A stretch of DNA of 33,458 bases from an uncultured Clostridium sp. GTDB taxonomy: Bacteria > Bacillota > Clostridia > TANB77 > CAG-508. Both the position numbers and the translations under genes were made by a program. Location: positions 1-33,458 of the forward strand of contig CAMSEM010000003.1 in assembly GCA_947057505.1 (NCBI GenBank). Reading direction: 5' to 3'. Under the pieces are notes generated by a model. It was given only the letters and a program-made list of their open reading frames with translations. It made no database searches and was not told the DNA's origin. Below are positions 23,449 to 30,607 of this stretch, one piece after another (the stretch's first letter is position 1; every line of letters starts with the position of its first letter).

Positions 23449-25914
23449 TTAAAGTGCCTCAAAGCCGAGCACCGCGCGGAAACTGTGGCTGCTGCCAGAA
23501 TTGCCACTGTTGTAGTACGAATAGAATACACCAGCATTACTTCCATTATTGAAACGACCACCGCGTACGAAGAACGGACTGCTCGAATAAACGAAGGTAG
23601 AGTAGTCGCTGAACCAGCCAGTAGTTCCACTTACGTAAACCTCTTTCGTAGCATCTCCTGTTTTACATACGGTATAAATATCTGTTCCATAATTATTACT
23701 TGTTCCATGATAGGCTGTTGCATATTTGGTACTTGCTCCTCCTGTTGTTGCAAATGAGCTTCCATTGCTGATATAACTACTTGTATTGGTATTCCATGCT
23801 GCTGTATATTCATAAGCTCCTCCACTCATGTCATAGATACCATATGTGTTTCCAGTGGTACTTTGTTTTTGATTATTTGCATTTGTATATGCTGTTTCCC
23901 CTTGTGCTCCTCCTGTATAGAAACTACTATTTCGATTGATTGCTATTTCATGCCCATTTCTTCCATATTGACTATGGGTTAAATATGCTACTGCTCCCCA
24001 TTCGCTATTTTTTGCCATATGGCTATTCATAAAACTTGTTTTATTATCAAAACTATCTACTGTTCCTGTTTGTCCATAGGTAGCTTCTCTTCCTATGGTA
24101 TAAAATTCTCCTATTGTTCTACTTCTTAAGCTTTGCACTCCTGGTGTACTTGCTAAGTTTGTACTTTCTGTTCCACTCATTTCAAATTTGGCAAACCAAA
24201 AGCCTGTAAGAGTATCTCCCCAGCCACCATTATTAATGTTCTTTGTTTTTTGTGCCTGGGTAGAGCCCTGTTTTGCTCCAAAGGCTGGATGGACTATATA
24301 TTTATAACCATCTGCTGCTTCTACTGTTTCTATTCCATCTTCTAAGCTATACCTTAGTATCCCATCTTCACTCCACATACCATAGCCATCATAATAGCCT
24401 AGTTCTTTTGCCTGGTCTGTTTGGCTTGTATAATAGGTTATTCTATAGGCATACCTAGGTATCCATACAAAATAGCTTCCATTTTGTGTTTTGGCATTTG
24501 CCCAATGGCTTGCATTATTATCTGCATTTCCCGTTATTGCTTTATATTCATACCACTCATTTCCACTATTGGCTTCATTTGCTGTTTTTTCAGTTGTTCC
24601 ATCCCATTTAATTGGTGTCATTTTATTACCAGTTGTTCCTAATATTGGTGATTTGGGCTGTGGTATAATATTGTTGTTTTCATCTAGCCAAATAACATCT
24701 ATTCTTCCATAACCATTTTCTACTGGTGTATTAGTTGGGTTAGTTCCTAAGATTGGTGCTTTTCGTTTTACTTCTACTTTATGTGAAATGGTTTCTCTTT
24801 TGTTTCCTGCTATATCTACTGATAGTACATGTAAATAATAATCACCTGGTTGGCTTGGAACAGTTATAATAATTGGGTGTGTGCTGTTACTGAATGCATC
24901 AGCTGTGTTCCACACTGTATTATTTACATTTAGATTGGTACTTGTGGTATTGAATAGCCATTTACATTTTGTGATATCTATTTTAGTTTGATTGTCTGTA
25001 TGGGTTACTGTTGCTAATTCCTTTTCTCCTATTGTTGTACTTAATGTTAATCTTGTAATAGTTGCAAGCTCTGGTACTATACTATCTAAAATACTTACAC
25101 TTGCTTCATCTGCTGCATTTCCTTCATCATCTATTAGTCTTGTAAATATGGTGTCTCCATGTCTTAGTCCTTCTACTGTTGTTCCTTCCATCCACATTCC
25201 GCTAATACTATTTTTTTGCCATTGCATTTTTAGTCCGGTAGTAGTACTTAGAGTTACTGTTGCATTTTCATTTGCAGTCCATATTGGTGCACTTACTGTG
25301 ATGGTTCCTGTAATTAGGTTGGGACTTTGTGTATTTGCTCTTGCTTTTGCCTGACTTGGTGTTAGTACTTCTTTTAAGGTCATATTATCGTCACCATCTG
25401 TTTCAACAGTTGCCACATAGCCATCTTTGGTGGTTATGGTATAGGTTTCTTTTTGGCTTGTTAAGGTTTGCTGTATATTTTGTGCCACTTGATTTGTAAC
25501 TTGGCTTGCTAACTTAATAGGTGTTGTAGTTGCAAGTTTGGCTACTAAACTAGTTTGTTTTTTTTTATTGTTTGCTTCTACTATTTTATTTTCTTCTTTT
25601 ATTACTTCTTTGGTAATATCTGCTGGGCTATTAATAAGTCCTGCTTGTACTAATTTTTGCCAAAAGTCTTCTATATTTAATTTTGGATTTAGTAGTTTTT
25701 CTGCCTTATAATTTACTATTTCAATACTTAATTTTTCTTCTATTTGTGCTTTTTTATGGCTTTCTACTGATGCTTGTGCTATTTGCAAAATATTGCCATC
25801 TGTAAAAAGAAGGTTAGCGCTAACTCCTGCTAGTATTAATAACACTGCAATTGTTACTACTAATGCAATTAAGGTTATTCCATAGTTTGATTTTAATTCT
25901 ATTTTTCTTACCAT
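23449..25914 (-). CDS. Pilin-anchored surface protein with FGE/C-type-lectin-like C-terminus; candidate DGR target
   Basis: 821 aa from the ATG at 25914, chosen because GAGGAG lies 9 nt upstream; an in-frame ATG at 26019 lacks such support. The start MVRKIELKSNYG then ITLIALVVTIAVLLILAGVS fits a type IV prepilin-like leader cut after Gly12, though residue +5 is Ala, not Glu. Next come a helical stalk (~33-110), Thr/Ser-rich and Ig-like segments (GDYYLHVLSVDIAGN), and from about residue 460 an FGE-sulfatase/CLec-type domain (SYFVWIPRYAYRITY, WFAKFEMSGTES, YGIYDMSGGAYEYTAAW). It ends with FFVRGGRFNNGSNAG and SFRAVLGF, the pattern of DGR variable proteins. G+C rises to 57% in 23461-23520 against 27% in 24001-24060. 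Probably displayed on the cell surface; ligand unknown. Confidence 0.75.
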   Translation of the reverse strand: MVRKIELKSNYGITLIALVVTIAVLLILAGVSANLLFTDGNILQIAQASVESHKKAQIEEKLSIEIVNYKAEKLLNPKLNIEDFWQKLVQAGLINSPADITKEVIKEENKIVEANNKKKQTSLVAKLATTTPIKLASQVTNQVAQNIQQTLTSQKETYTITTKDGYVATVETDGDDNMTLKEVLTPSQAKARANTQSPNLITGTITVSAPIWTANENATVTLSTTTGLKMQWQKNSISGMWMEGTTVEGLRHGDTIFTRLIDDEGNAADEASVSILDSIVPELATITRLTLSTTIGEKELATVTHTDNQTKIDITKCKWLFNTTSTNLNVNNTVWNTADAFSNSTHPIIITVPSQPGDYYLHVLSVDIAGNKRETISHKVEVKRKAPILGTNPTNTPVENGYGRIDVIWLDENNNIIPQPKSPILGTTGNKMTPIKWDGTTEKTANEANSGNEWYEYKAITGNADNNASHWANAKTQNGSYFVWIPRYAYRITYYTSQTDQAKELGYYDGYGMWSEDGILRYSLEDGIETVEAADGYKYIVHPAFGAKQGSTQAQKTKNINNGGWGDTLTGFWFAKFEMSGTESTNLASTPGVQSLRSRTIGEFYTIGREATYGQTGTVDSFDNKTSFMNSHMAKNSEWGAVAYLTHSQYGRNGHEIAINRNSSFYTGGAQGETAYTNANNQKQSTTGNTYGIYDMSGGAYEYTAAWNTNTSSYISNGSSFATTGGASTKYATAYHGTSNNYGTDIYTVCKTGDATKEVYVSGTTGWFSDYSTFVYSSSPFFVRGGRFNNGSNAGVFYSYYNSGNSGSSHSFRAVLGFEAL
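23452..23640 (-). other. Candidate DGR variable region (VR)
   Basis: The last ~63 codons have 43-57% G+C and use NNC codons (TAC TAC AAC, GGC AGC AGC CAC, TTC CGC), in a genome that otherwise ends codons in T or A. The encoded residues are the ligand-face type varied by A-mutagenesis (Asn, Ser, Tyr, Gly, His, Asp). The invariant GC-rich end CCGCGCGGTGCTCGG could act as the initiation-of-mutagenic-homing site. No template repeat or reverse transcriptase was found in this window. Confidence 0.5.
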
Positions 25915-26061
25915 ATTTTCCATTCTCCTCTTGTGTTCATTACAGCTATCCTCTTTTTGTTTTATACTTTTTTTCATATTATATAGTAATTTATGATATC
26001 TTTCAATACATTTTTGCATATTTGGGTTTACAAAATTTCTATTTAAAAGTTAAATAAAATA

Positions 26062-26090
26062 AGCCCTAGACATTTTTTTGTCTATAGGCT
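26062..26090. terminator. Terminator between the 101-aa gene and the pilin-anchored gene
   Basis: AGCC-CTAGACA (26062-26072) pairs with TGTCTAT-AGGCT (26079-26090) with a small internal bulge. T-rich sequence follows on both strands. Confidence 0.7.
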
Positions 26091-26130
26091 CATTTTTAAT
26101 TTTTGTTAATATTGTTAGCAAAACTAATAT

Positions 26131-26436
26131 TTATTGTAACACTAAATCTTCTAAAACGTATTTTAAGTCAATTGGTGTTACTTTATTTCTAAGTAATATA
26201 TTTAGTAAATTTTCTACTTCTTCCTTTTGTGCGCAAATATGATTAATTTCTTGCTTTTCTTCGTTTAATTCATGATTACCTACTTCTGTTTTAATAACTC
26301 CTACACCATATTGTTTTTCGTTTTTATTAAGCTTTTTATCTTTGGTTTTATAATATTGTAGCTTAATAGTTCTAGCGTCTTCTTCTAGTTCTGTTTGAAT
26401 TGTTGCTTCGCCGTAAATTTTTGTAAAGTTATACAT
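26131..26436 (-). CDS. Small hypothetical protein, DUF6514-like (101 aa)
   Basis: The layout recalls the DUF6514 family of Clostridia: an N-terminal beta-rich half with YGVGVIKTEV, then a stretch ending in EEVENLLNILLRNKVTPIDLKYVLEDLVL, close to the family's C-terminal P-x-x-L-x-x-V-x-x-D pattern. No membrane or signal segment; no known biochemical role. Start ATG with a modest AAAGGGG SD. Own promoter at 26475-26503 and a terminator downstream. The family name is from memory of the pattern and needs a profile search. Confidence 0.6.
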   Translation of the reverse strand: MYNFTKIYGEATIQTELEEDARTIKLQYYKTKDKKLNKNEKQYGVGVIKTEVGNHELNEEKQEINHICAQKEEVENLLNILLRNKVTPIDLKYVLEDLVLQ

Positions 26437-26474
26437 ACAGTTTATATTCCCCTTTCTTCATTTGTACGTGAAGA

Positions 26475-26503
26475 ATTTTATCAAAGATTTTTCAAGAATA
26501 CAA
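26475..26503 (-). promoter_or_regulatory. Promoter of the 101-aa gene
   Basis: Minus strand: TTGTAT (26498-26503), 17-bp spacer, TAAAAT (26475-26480). An 8-bp palindrome TCGTACGA lies just upstream at 26510-26517. Confidence 0.65.
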
Positions 26504-26627
26504 GTATTTTCGTACGACACAATTCGACATTTTTGTATTAATTTTTCTTTTATCTTATGCAAAAATTAAGAATAAATATCAAAAGTATGATTATATTAAA
26601 ATATAATAGAAAAATCTTTTTACTTAG

Positions 26628-26832
26628 ATTCAAGAAAAAAATAATTTTATCCAACTGGCTGATGTATGTGCTTTATATCTTAATAAATATATTTGTATTA
26701 GAGATAATTATTGTCATTATAATCCTATAAAAGAAAAACATCGTATTTTAATTATTAAGTTTATGTGGAACTTATGAAAATAAAAAAATGACACTTGAAA
26801 ACCAAATGTCTATTAATGATTTATTTAAATAA
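26628..26832 (+). pseudogene. Decayed fragment, possibly of a DUF3800 protein
   Basis: An open stretch without start codon reads QEKNNFIQLADVCALYLNKY and on to IKEKHRILIIKFMWN before a stop at 26775. One frame over, it continues LCGTYENKKMTLENQMSIND to a stop at 26830. The (I/L)QLAD segment followed by helix and KF resembles the C-terminal end of DUF3800 proteins, which are often linked to mobile or defence regions. Only the last ~70 residues remain, so it is a relic at best. Chance cannot be excluded in such AT-rich DNA. Confidence 0.3.
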
Positions 26833-26896
26833 AAAATGTGCAAGAGGCGATTTTGAGGAGTTCCACCACGGGAGCTCACTGCCTCCTGCTTAAGTT
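26830..26896 (-). ncRNA. Candidate small RNA gene (~67 nt), unknown family
   Basis: It follows a near-consensus promoter and folds as a closed unit. The outer stem GCAGGAGGC/GCCTCTTGC (26881-26889 with 26840-26848) is 8 of 9 paired. The inner stem GAGCTCC/GGAACTC (26871-26877 with 26858-26864; 7 bp with one G-U) has loop CGTGG or similar. A run of six U (26831-26836) ends it. It is much richer in G+C than the flanks. It is not SRP, tmRNA, RNase P or 6S as far as I can tell. An alternative is the terminator of the murG transcript, but the promoter sits inside that gap and directly abuts the fold. Confidence 0.5.
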
Positions 26897-26902
26897 AAAT
26901 AT

Positions 26903-26931
26903 ATTATAACAAATATCATTTAACTTGTCGA
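26903..26931 (-). promoter_or_regulatory. Promoter of the candidate small RNA
   Basis: Minus strand: TCGACA (26926-26931), 17-bp spacer, perfect TATAAT (26903-26908). A 9-bp inverted repeat AAGTTAAAT/ATTTAACTT (26892-26900 and 26918-26926) brackets the -10 box and could be an operator. From 26932 to 27063 I see nothing else. Confidence 0.6.
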
Positions 26932-27063
26932 ATATTTGACATTATTAGTATATACAAAAAAACAAAAATATTAATAAAATTTGCTGTTGAACTTGACAAA
27001 TTTATATAATATACTTAGTTTAAATTTCATTTAGCAATTACTCCGTGCTACTAGTATCTATAT

Positions 27064-28186
27064 CTATACATGAACTATACTTCTTATTTCTTGATAAATT
27101 TTTTCTTCTACATTAGAAATTGCAATTTGGTTTGCTTTTTTCCCCATTTGTAGTAATTTGTTTTTATCTTGAACTAAGCTACTAATCTCTTCGTTTAGGG
27201 TTTTAGCAGTTAAGTTTTTATCTAATATAATTTGGGCTGCTCCTACTTTTTGTAATACTTTTGCATTATATTCTTGATGGTTTTCAGTAGCAAATGGAAA
27301 TGGTATAAATATAGCTGGTTTTCCAACATTTGCAATTTCTGTAATGGTCATTGCTCCGCTTCTACATACTACTAAGTCTACCATATTCATAACTTCTTCC
27401 ATATTATAGATATATGGCAATATTTTAACATTTACAATAGAGTCTATTTCTAGCTGATGTTTTTCTTTTAATGTTTTTTTCATTTCTTTGTACTGTACAG
27501 GTCCTGCTGCCCACATAATTTGATAGTCTTCATTTTGCTTTTTGCTAATAATTTCTAATAAGCTATTATTAATACTTTGTGCACCTTGGCTTCCACCAAA
27601 AAATAGCACAATTGGCTTATTTTCTTGTAGACCATTTTGTTTTAACAACTCTTGTTTTCTAGTATTAGAAATTTCTACTTTTTTTACTTTAGTTGGCGTT
27701 CCTGTAACAGCAATTTGTTTTGCTTTTGGAAGCCTTGCTTTTGCATCTTCAAAACCTAATAGTACTTTATTTGCTTTGCTTGATATCATTTTAACTGCTA
27801 CTCCTGGGAAAGCATTACTTTCATGTAACACTACTGGTACTTTTTTCTTTTTAGCTGCTAAACATACTGGTACACAAATATATCCACCTGTTCCGTAATA
27901 CGACATCTGGTTTAAATTGTGCTATGATTTTTTTTGCTTCTTTTATAGAATGAAATGTTTGGTAAATTTTCTTTACGTTTTCTAAAGATAAGGTTCTATC
28001 AAATCCATAAGCATTAATTGTTTTTAGGCTATATCCTGCTCTTGGTACCAAGTCATTTTCTAGCCCTCTATTTGTTCCAATAAATATAATTTCTGAGTTT
28101 GGCTCTTGTTTTTTTATTTCATTTGCAATGGCAATTCCTGGGTTAATATGCCCACCAGTTCCTGCTGCTGCAATTATTACTTTCAT
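27064..28186 (-). CDS. murG: UDP-GlcNAc transferase MurG, split by a 1-base frameshift
   Basis: It adds GlcNAc to lipid I to give lipid II at the inner membrane face. The N-terminal frame (from 28186) has IIAAAGTGGHINPGIAIANEI and IIFIGTNRGLENDLVPRAGY and runs to FKPDVV. The C-terminal frame has GTGGYICVPVCLAA, PVVLHESNAFPGVAVKM, LFFGGSQGAQSINNSLLE, VVCRSGAMTITEI and IPFPFATENHQEYNA. Between GTA and GGA there are four bases (TTAC) where three are expected, so the lesion is one extra base, probably the G at 27895 on the plus strand. Combined length ~370 aa is normal. Because murG is essential, an error in the sequence is the first explanation. Last gene of this dcw segment. Confidence 0.92.
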
Positions 28187-28240
28187 ATTTTACTTTCCTT
28201 TCCTAATTCTTATCTATAATTTTAGATTGTATTATAAAAA

Positions 28241-29434
28241 TTAATTTCTTAAATCTTCTTTCCTGCACGTGAAATATTTAATAATATGCCGCATACAGCT
28301 TAGTAAAATAAATAACGCTGTTCCACCATAACTAAAGAATGGTAATGGTATACCAGTATTTGGAATAGATGAAGTAACAACGGCAATATTTAAAATTACT
28401 TGAATGGCAACTAAGCTAGTAATTCCAATTGCAACTAGGCTACCAAATGTATCTGGTGCTTTTATCGCAATTAAAATTCCTCTCCATATTAAAACTGCAA
28501 AAATACAAATGATAATAACACAGCCAATAAAGCCAAGTTCTTCTGCTACAATAGAAAAAATAAAGTCGTTTTGCGGTTCTGATATGTATAAGTATTTTTG
28601 CTTGCTTTCTCCTAGTCCTGCTCCAAATAGTCCTCCTGAGCCAATGGCATAAAGACTTTGAATAACTTGCCAACCTGTAGTTTGTGCATAGTCCCATGGA
28701 TTTAAAAATGATAAAATTCTTCCTAGACGGAAGCTATCTCCTTCGCCTCCACCAGAAGTAAGTTTATATACTAAGTAGGCTCCTATCCCCATTCCGCCAA
28801 CAGCTCCTGCTGCAATAAAGTGTAACATTCTGGCACCTGCAATAATTAGCATAACACATGTAATCATGGCAATAATTAAAGATGCACTTAAGTGATTTTG
28901 TACCAAATATAAAATAGCAATTGGCGGTAATAAAAAGCAAAGTGGTTTTACAAAACCTTTCCAAAAGTCTTTTAACTCATCTTTATGGTCAGCTAAGTAT
29001 CCTGCATAAAAAATGATTAAACCAATTTTAGTAAATTCTGATGGCTGAAATTGCCCAAGTCCTGGAAATGCTACCCATCTTAATGCACCATTTACTTCTA
29101 CTCCTAGTCCTGGTATTAATACTAATAATAAAATTCCACAAGAGGCAAAATAGGCTGCCAAATATAGTTTTTTGTATATACGATAGTCTATTTTAGAAAA
29201 AGTAAACATAGAAATTAAGCCTAAAATTCCAAACATAAGCTGTTTTCCTGCATAGGTATAACTTTTACCATCTTCTGCAAGTGCTGTAGGTGCAGAGGCA
29301 GACAGTACCATCACAATACCTAATGCTAATAGTATAAAAACAACTACGCAAAGTAGAAAGTCAAATGGCTGGTTAACAAATTTTAAATTTTTTTTGTTCT
29401 TTTGGGTTGCTGCTTTTGACATGGGTAATTTCAT
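28241..29434 (-). CDS. ftsW: Cell-division/sporulation SEDS glycosyltransferase FtsW (or SpoVE)
   Basis: 397 aa, about ten membrane helices beginning at FDFLLCVVVFILLALGIVMVLSAS. SEDS signatures are GALRWVAFPGLGQFQPSEFTKIGLIIF in the large loop region and the C-terminal NTGIPLPFFSYGGTALFILL. SEDS proteins polymerise lipid II into glycan strands with a cognate class B PBP. The place between mraY and murG points to FtsW/SpoVE rather than RodA. The SD AAAGGA directly touches the ATG at 29434 and lies 12 nt before the ATG at 29422, so the latter (MSKAATQKN) may be the real start. Confidence 0.93.
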   Translation of the reverse strand: MKLPMSKAATQKNKKNLKFVNQPFDFLLCVVVFILLALGIVMVLSASAPTALAEDGKSYTYAGKQLMFGILGLISMFTFSKIDYRIYKKLYLAAYFASCGILLLVLIPGLGVEVNGALRWVAFPGLGQFQPSEFTKIGLIIFYAGYLADHKDELKDFWKGFVKPLCFLLPPIAILYLVQNHLSASLIIAMITCVMLIIAGARMLHFIAAGAVGGMGIGAYLVYKLTSGGGEGDSFRLGRILSFLNPWDYAQTTGWQVIQSLYAIGSGGLFGAGLGESKQKYLYISEPQNDFIFSIVAEELGFIGCVIIICIFAVLIWRGILIAIKAPDTFGSLVAIGITSLVAIQVILNIAVVTSSIPNTGIPLPFFSYGGTALFILLSCMRHIIKYFTCRKEDLRN

Positions 29435-29485
29435 TCCTTTCTTATAGAAAAAGTAGATTAACTATAGTATTCATATTTTACTATT

Positions 29486-30475
29486 TTAAATTGACATTAA
29501 TCCTACTACACAACAAATTAATGTAATAAAACTAAATACTGATACAATTTTATTCTCATTCCAACCAGATAATTCGAAATGATGATGAATTGGTGTCATT
29601 TTGAAAACTCTTTTTCCTGTTTTCTTAAAATGTTTTACTTGTATCATAACAGATAATGTTTCTAGTACTGGTATTAATGCAATAATGATTAGTATTAGTG
29701 GCATTTTTAAGTATAATGCCATACTCGCAATTGCTCCACCTAATAAAAGTGAACCTGTATCTCCCATCATTACTTTTGCAGGATGCAAATTAAATAATAA
29801 AAATACTAAGCAAGCCCCTATTAAGATGCTACCAAATATGGTAATTTCTTGTATTTCTAAGATAATTCCAATAACAGTTAAGCAAGTAAGAATAATGGTA
29901 GTTACACTTGTTGAAAGCCCATCTATTCCATCTGTTAAGTTAACAGCATTGGTAGTTGCAAGCATAACAATTACTGCAAATGGTATATATATCCAAATTG
30001 GTAATGATATAGCTGTTTTAAAAAATGGAATATACGTGTCGCTTCCTATTTGTAGTAAACCTGTTAAACATAAACTAAATGCAACAGATACAATTAATAG
30101 TCCTAACATTTTGTAGGCTGGTTTTAATCCTTCTGTGTTTTTTCCAATTAGTTTTTTTAGGTCATCTATTAAACCTATTACACCAAATCCAATCGTAGTT
30201 GCAATTAATGGAATTAGGTGAATAGCTACTTGCTTTTGTTCTTCATTTCCTGTTTTTGTATAGTTTAGGCAGATAAGTACTCCCATTACTAAAACAGTTA
30301 TAATCATAATAATTCCACCCATCGTTGGTGTTCCTTGTTTTTTTAGGTGTGACTCTGGGCCCTCTGCCCTTTCCATTTGTCCTACTTTTAATTTTTTTAA
30401 GATTGGAATTGTAATAATGGCTATTACAAAACTAATTGCCATAGATAGTAATATAATTTTTGTTTGAAATTCCAT
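29486..30475 (-). CDS. mraY: Phospho-MurNAc-pentapeptide transferase MraY
   Basis: 329 aa, ten membrane helices. Forms lipid I from UDP-MurNAc-pentapeptide and undecaprenyl phosphate. Signature segments: KKQGTPTMGGIIMI, NAVNLTDGIDGLS with the catalytic Asp cluster, MMGDTGSLLLGGAIA, and the HHHFELSGWNE loop near the C-terminus. Full length. ATG with AAGGAGG. In a usual dcw cluster murF precedes and murD follows mraY; here murE precedes and ftsW follows. Confidence 0.97.
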   Translation of the reverse strand: MEFQTKIILLSMAISFVIAIITIPILKKLKVGQMERAEGPESHLKKQGTPTMGGIIMIITVLVMGVLICLNYTKTGNEEQKQVAIHLIPLIATTIGFGVIGLIDDLKKLIGKNTEGLKPAYKMLGLLIVSVAFSLCLTGLLQIGSDTYIPFFKTAISLPIWIYIPFAVIVMLATTNAVNLTDGIDGLSTSVTTIILTCLTVIGIILEIQEITIFGSILIGACLVFLLFNLHPAKVMMGDTGSLLLGGAIASMALYLKMPLILIIIALIPVLETLSVMIQVKHFKKTGKRVFKMTPIHHHFELSGWNENKIVSVFSFITLICCVVGLMSI

Positions 30476-30527
30476 AATTTCCTCCTTGGTTATGAGATTT
30501 TAAAAATGTATATTTTTTTAGAAAAGG

Positions 30528-30587
30528 ACAGCTTTTATATCATTTTCTACGCAGTTGGGGCGAGCAAGAAAATGATATAATAGCTGT
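30528..30587. repeat. 21-bp near-perfect inverted repeat in the murE-mraY spacer
   Basis: Arms 30528-30548 and 30567-30587 match at 20 of 21 positions. The 18-base loop is GC-rich (ACGCAGTTGGGGCGAGCA). It is larger than the window's intrinsic terminators, and a T-run follows only on the plus strand, where no gene precedes. It could attenuate murE-mraY read-through or be a small inserted palindrome, similar in plan to 2263-2323. Confidence 0.6.
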
Positions 30588-30607
30588 TTTTTCTATTTAA
30601 TTTTTAC

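Noticed and set aside
23388..23630. 80-aa ORF overlapping the end of the pilin-anchored gene
   Set aside because: It is a shadow frame of the GC-richer variable segment, with no ribosome-binding site.
23449..26019. A complete DGR cassette (RT, accessory protein, template repeat) in the window
   Set aside because: No reverse-transcriptase motifs and no second copy of the 3' segment were found on either strand.
26587..26730. A 47-codon hydrophobic ORF that could be a type I toxin peptide next to the small RNA
   Set aside because: No Shine-Dalgarno sequence precedes it, and AT-rich DNA yields Ile/Leu-rich frames by chance. The overlapping (I)QLAD frame is the better reading.
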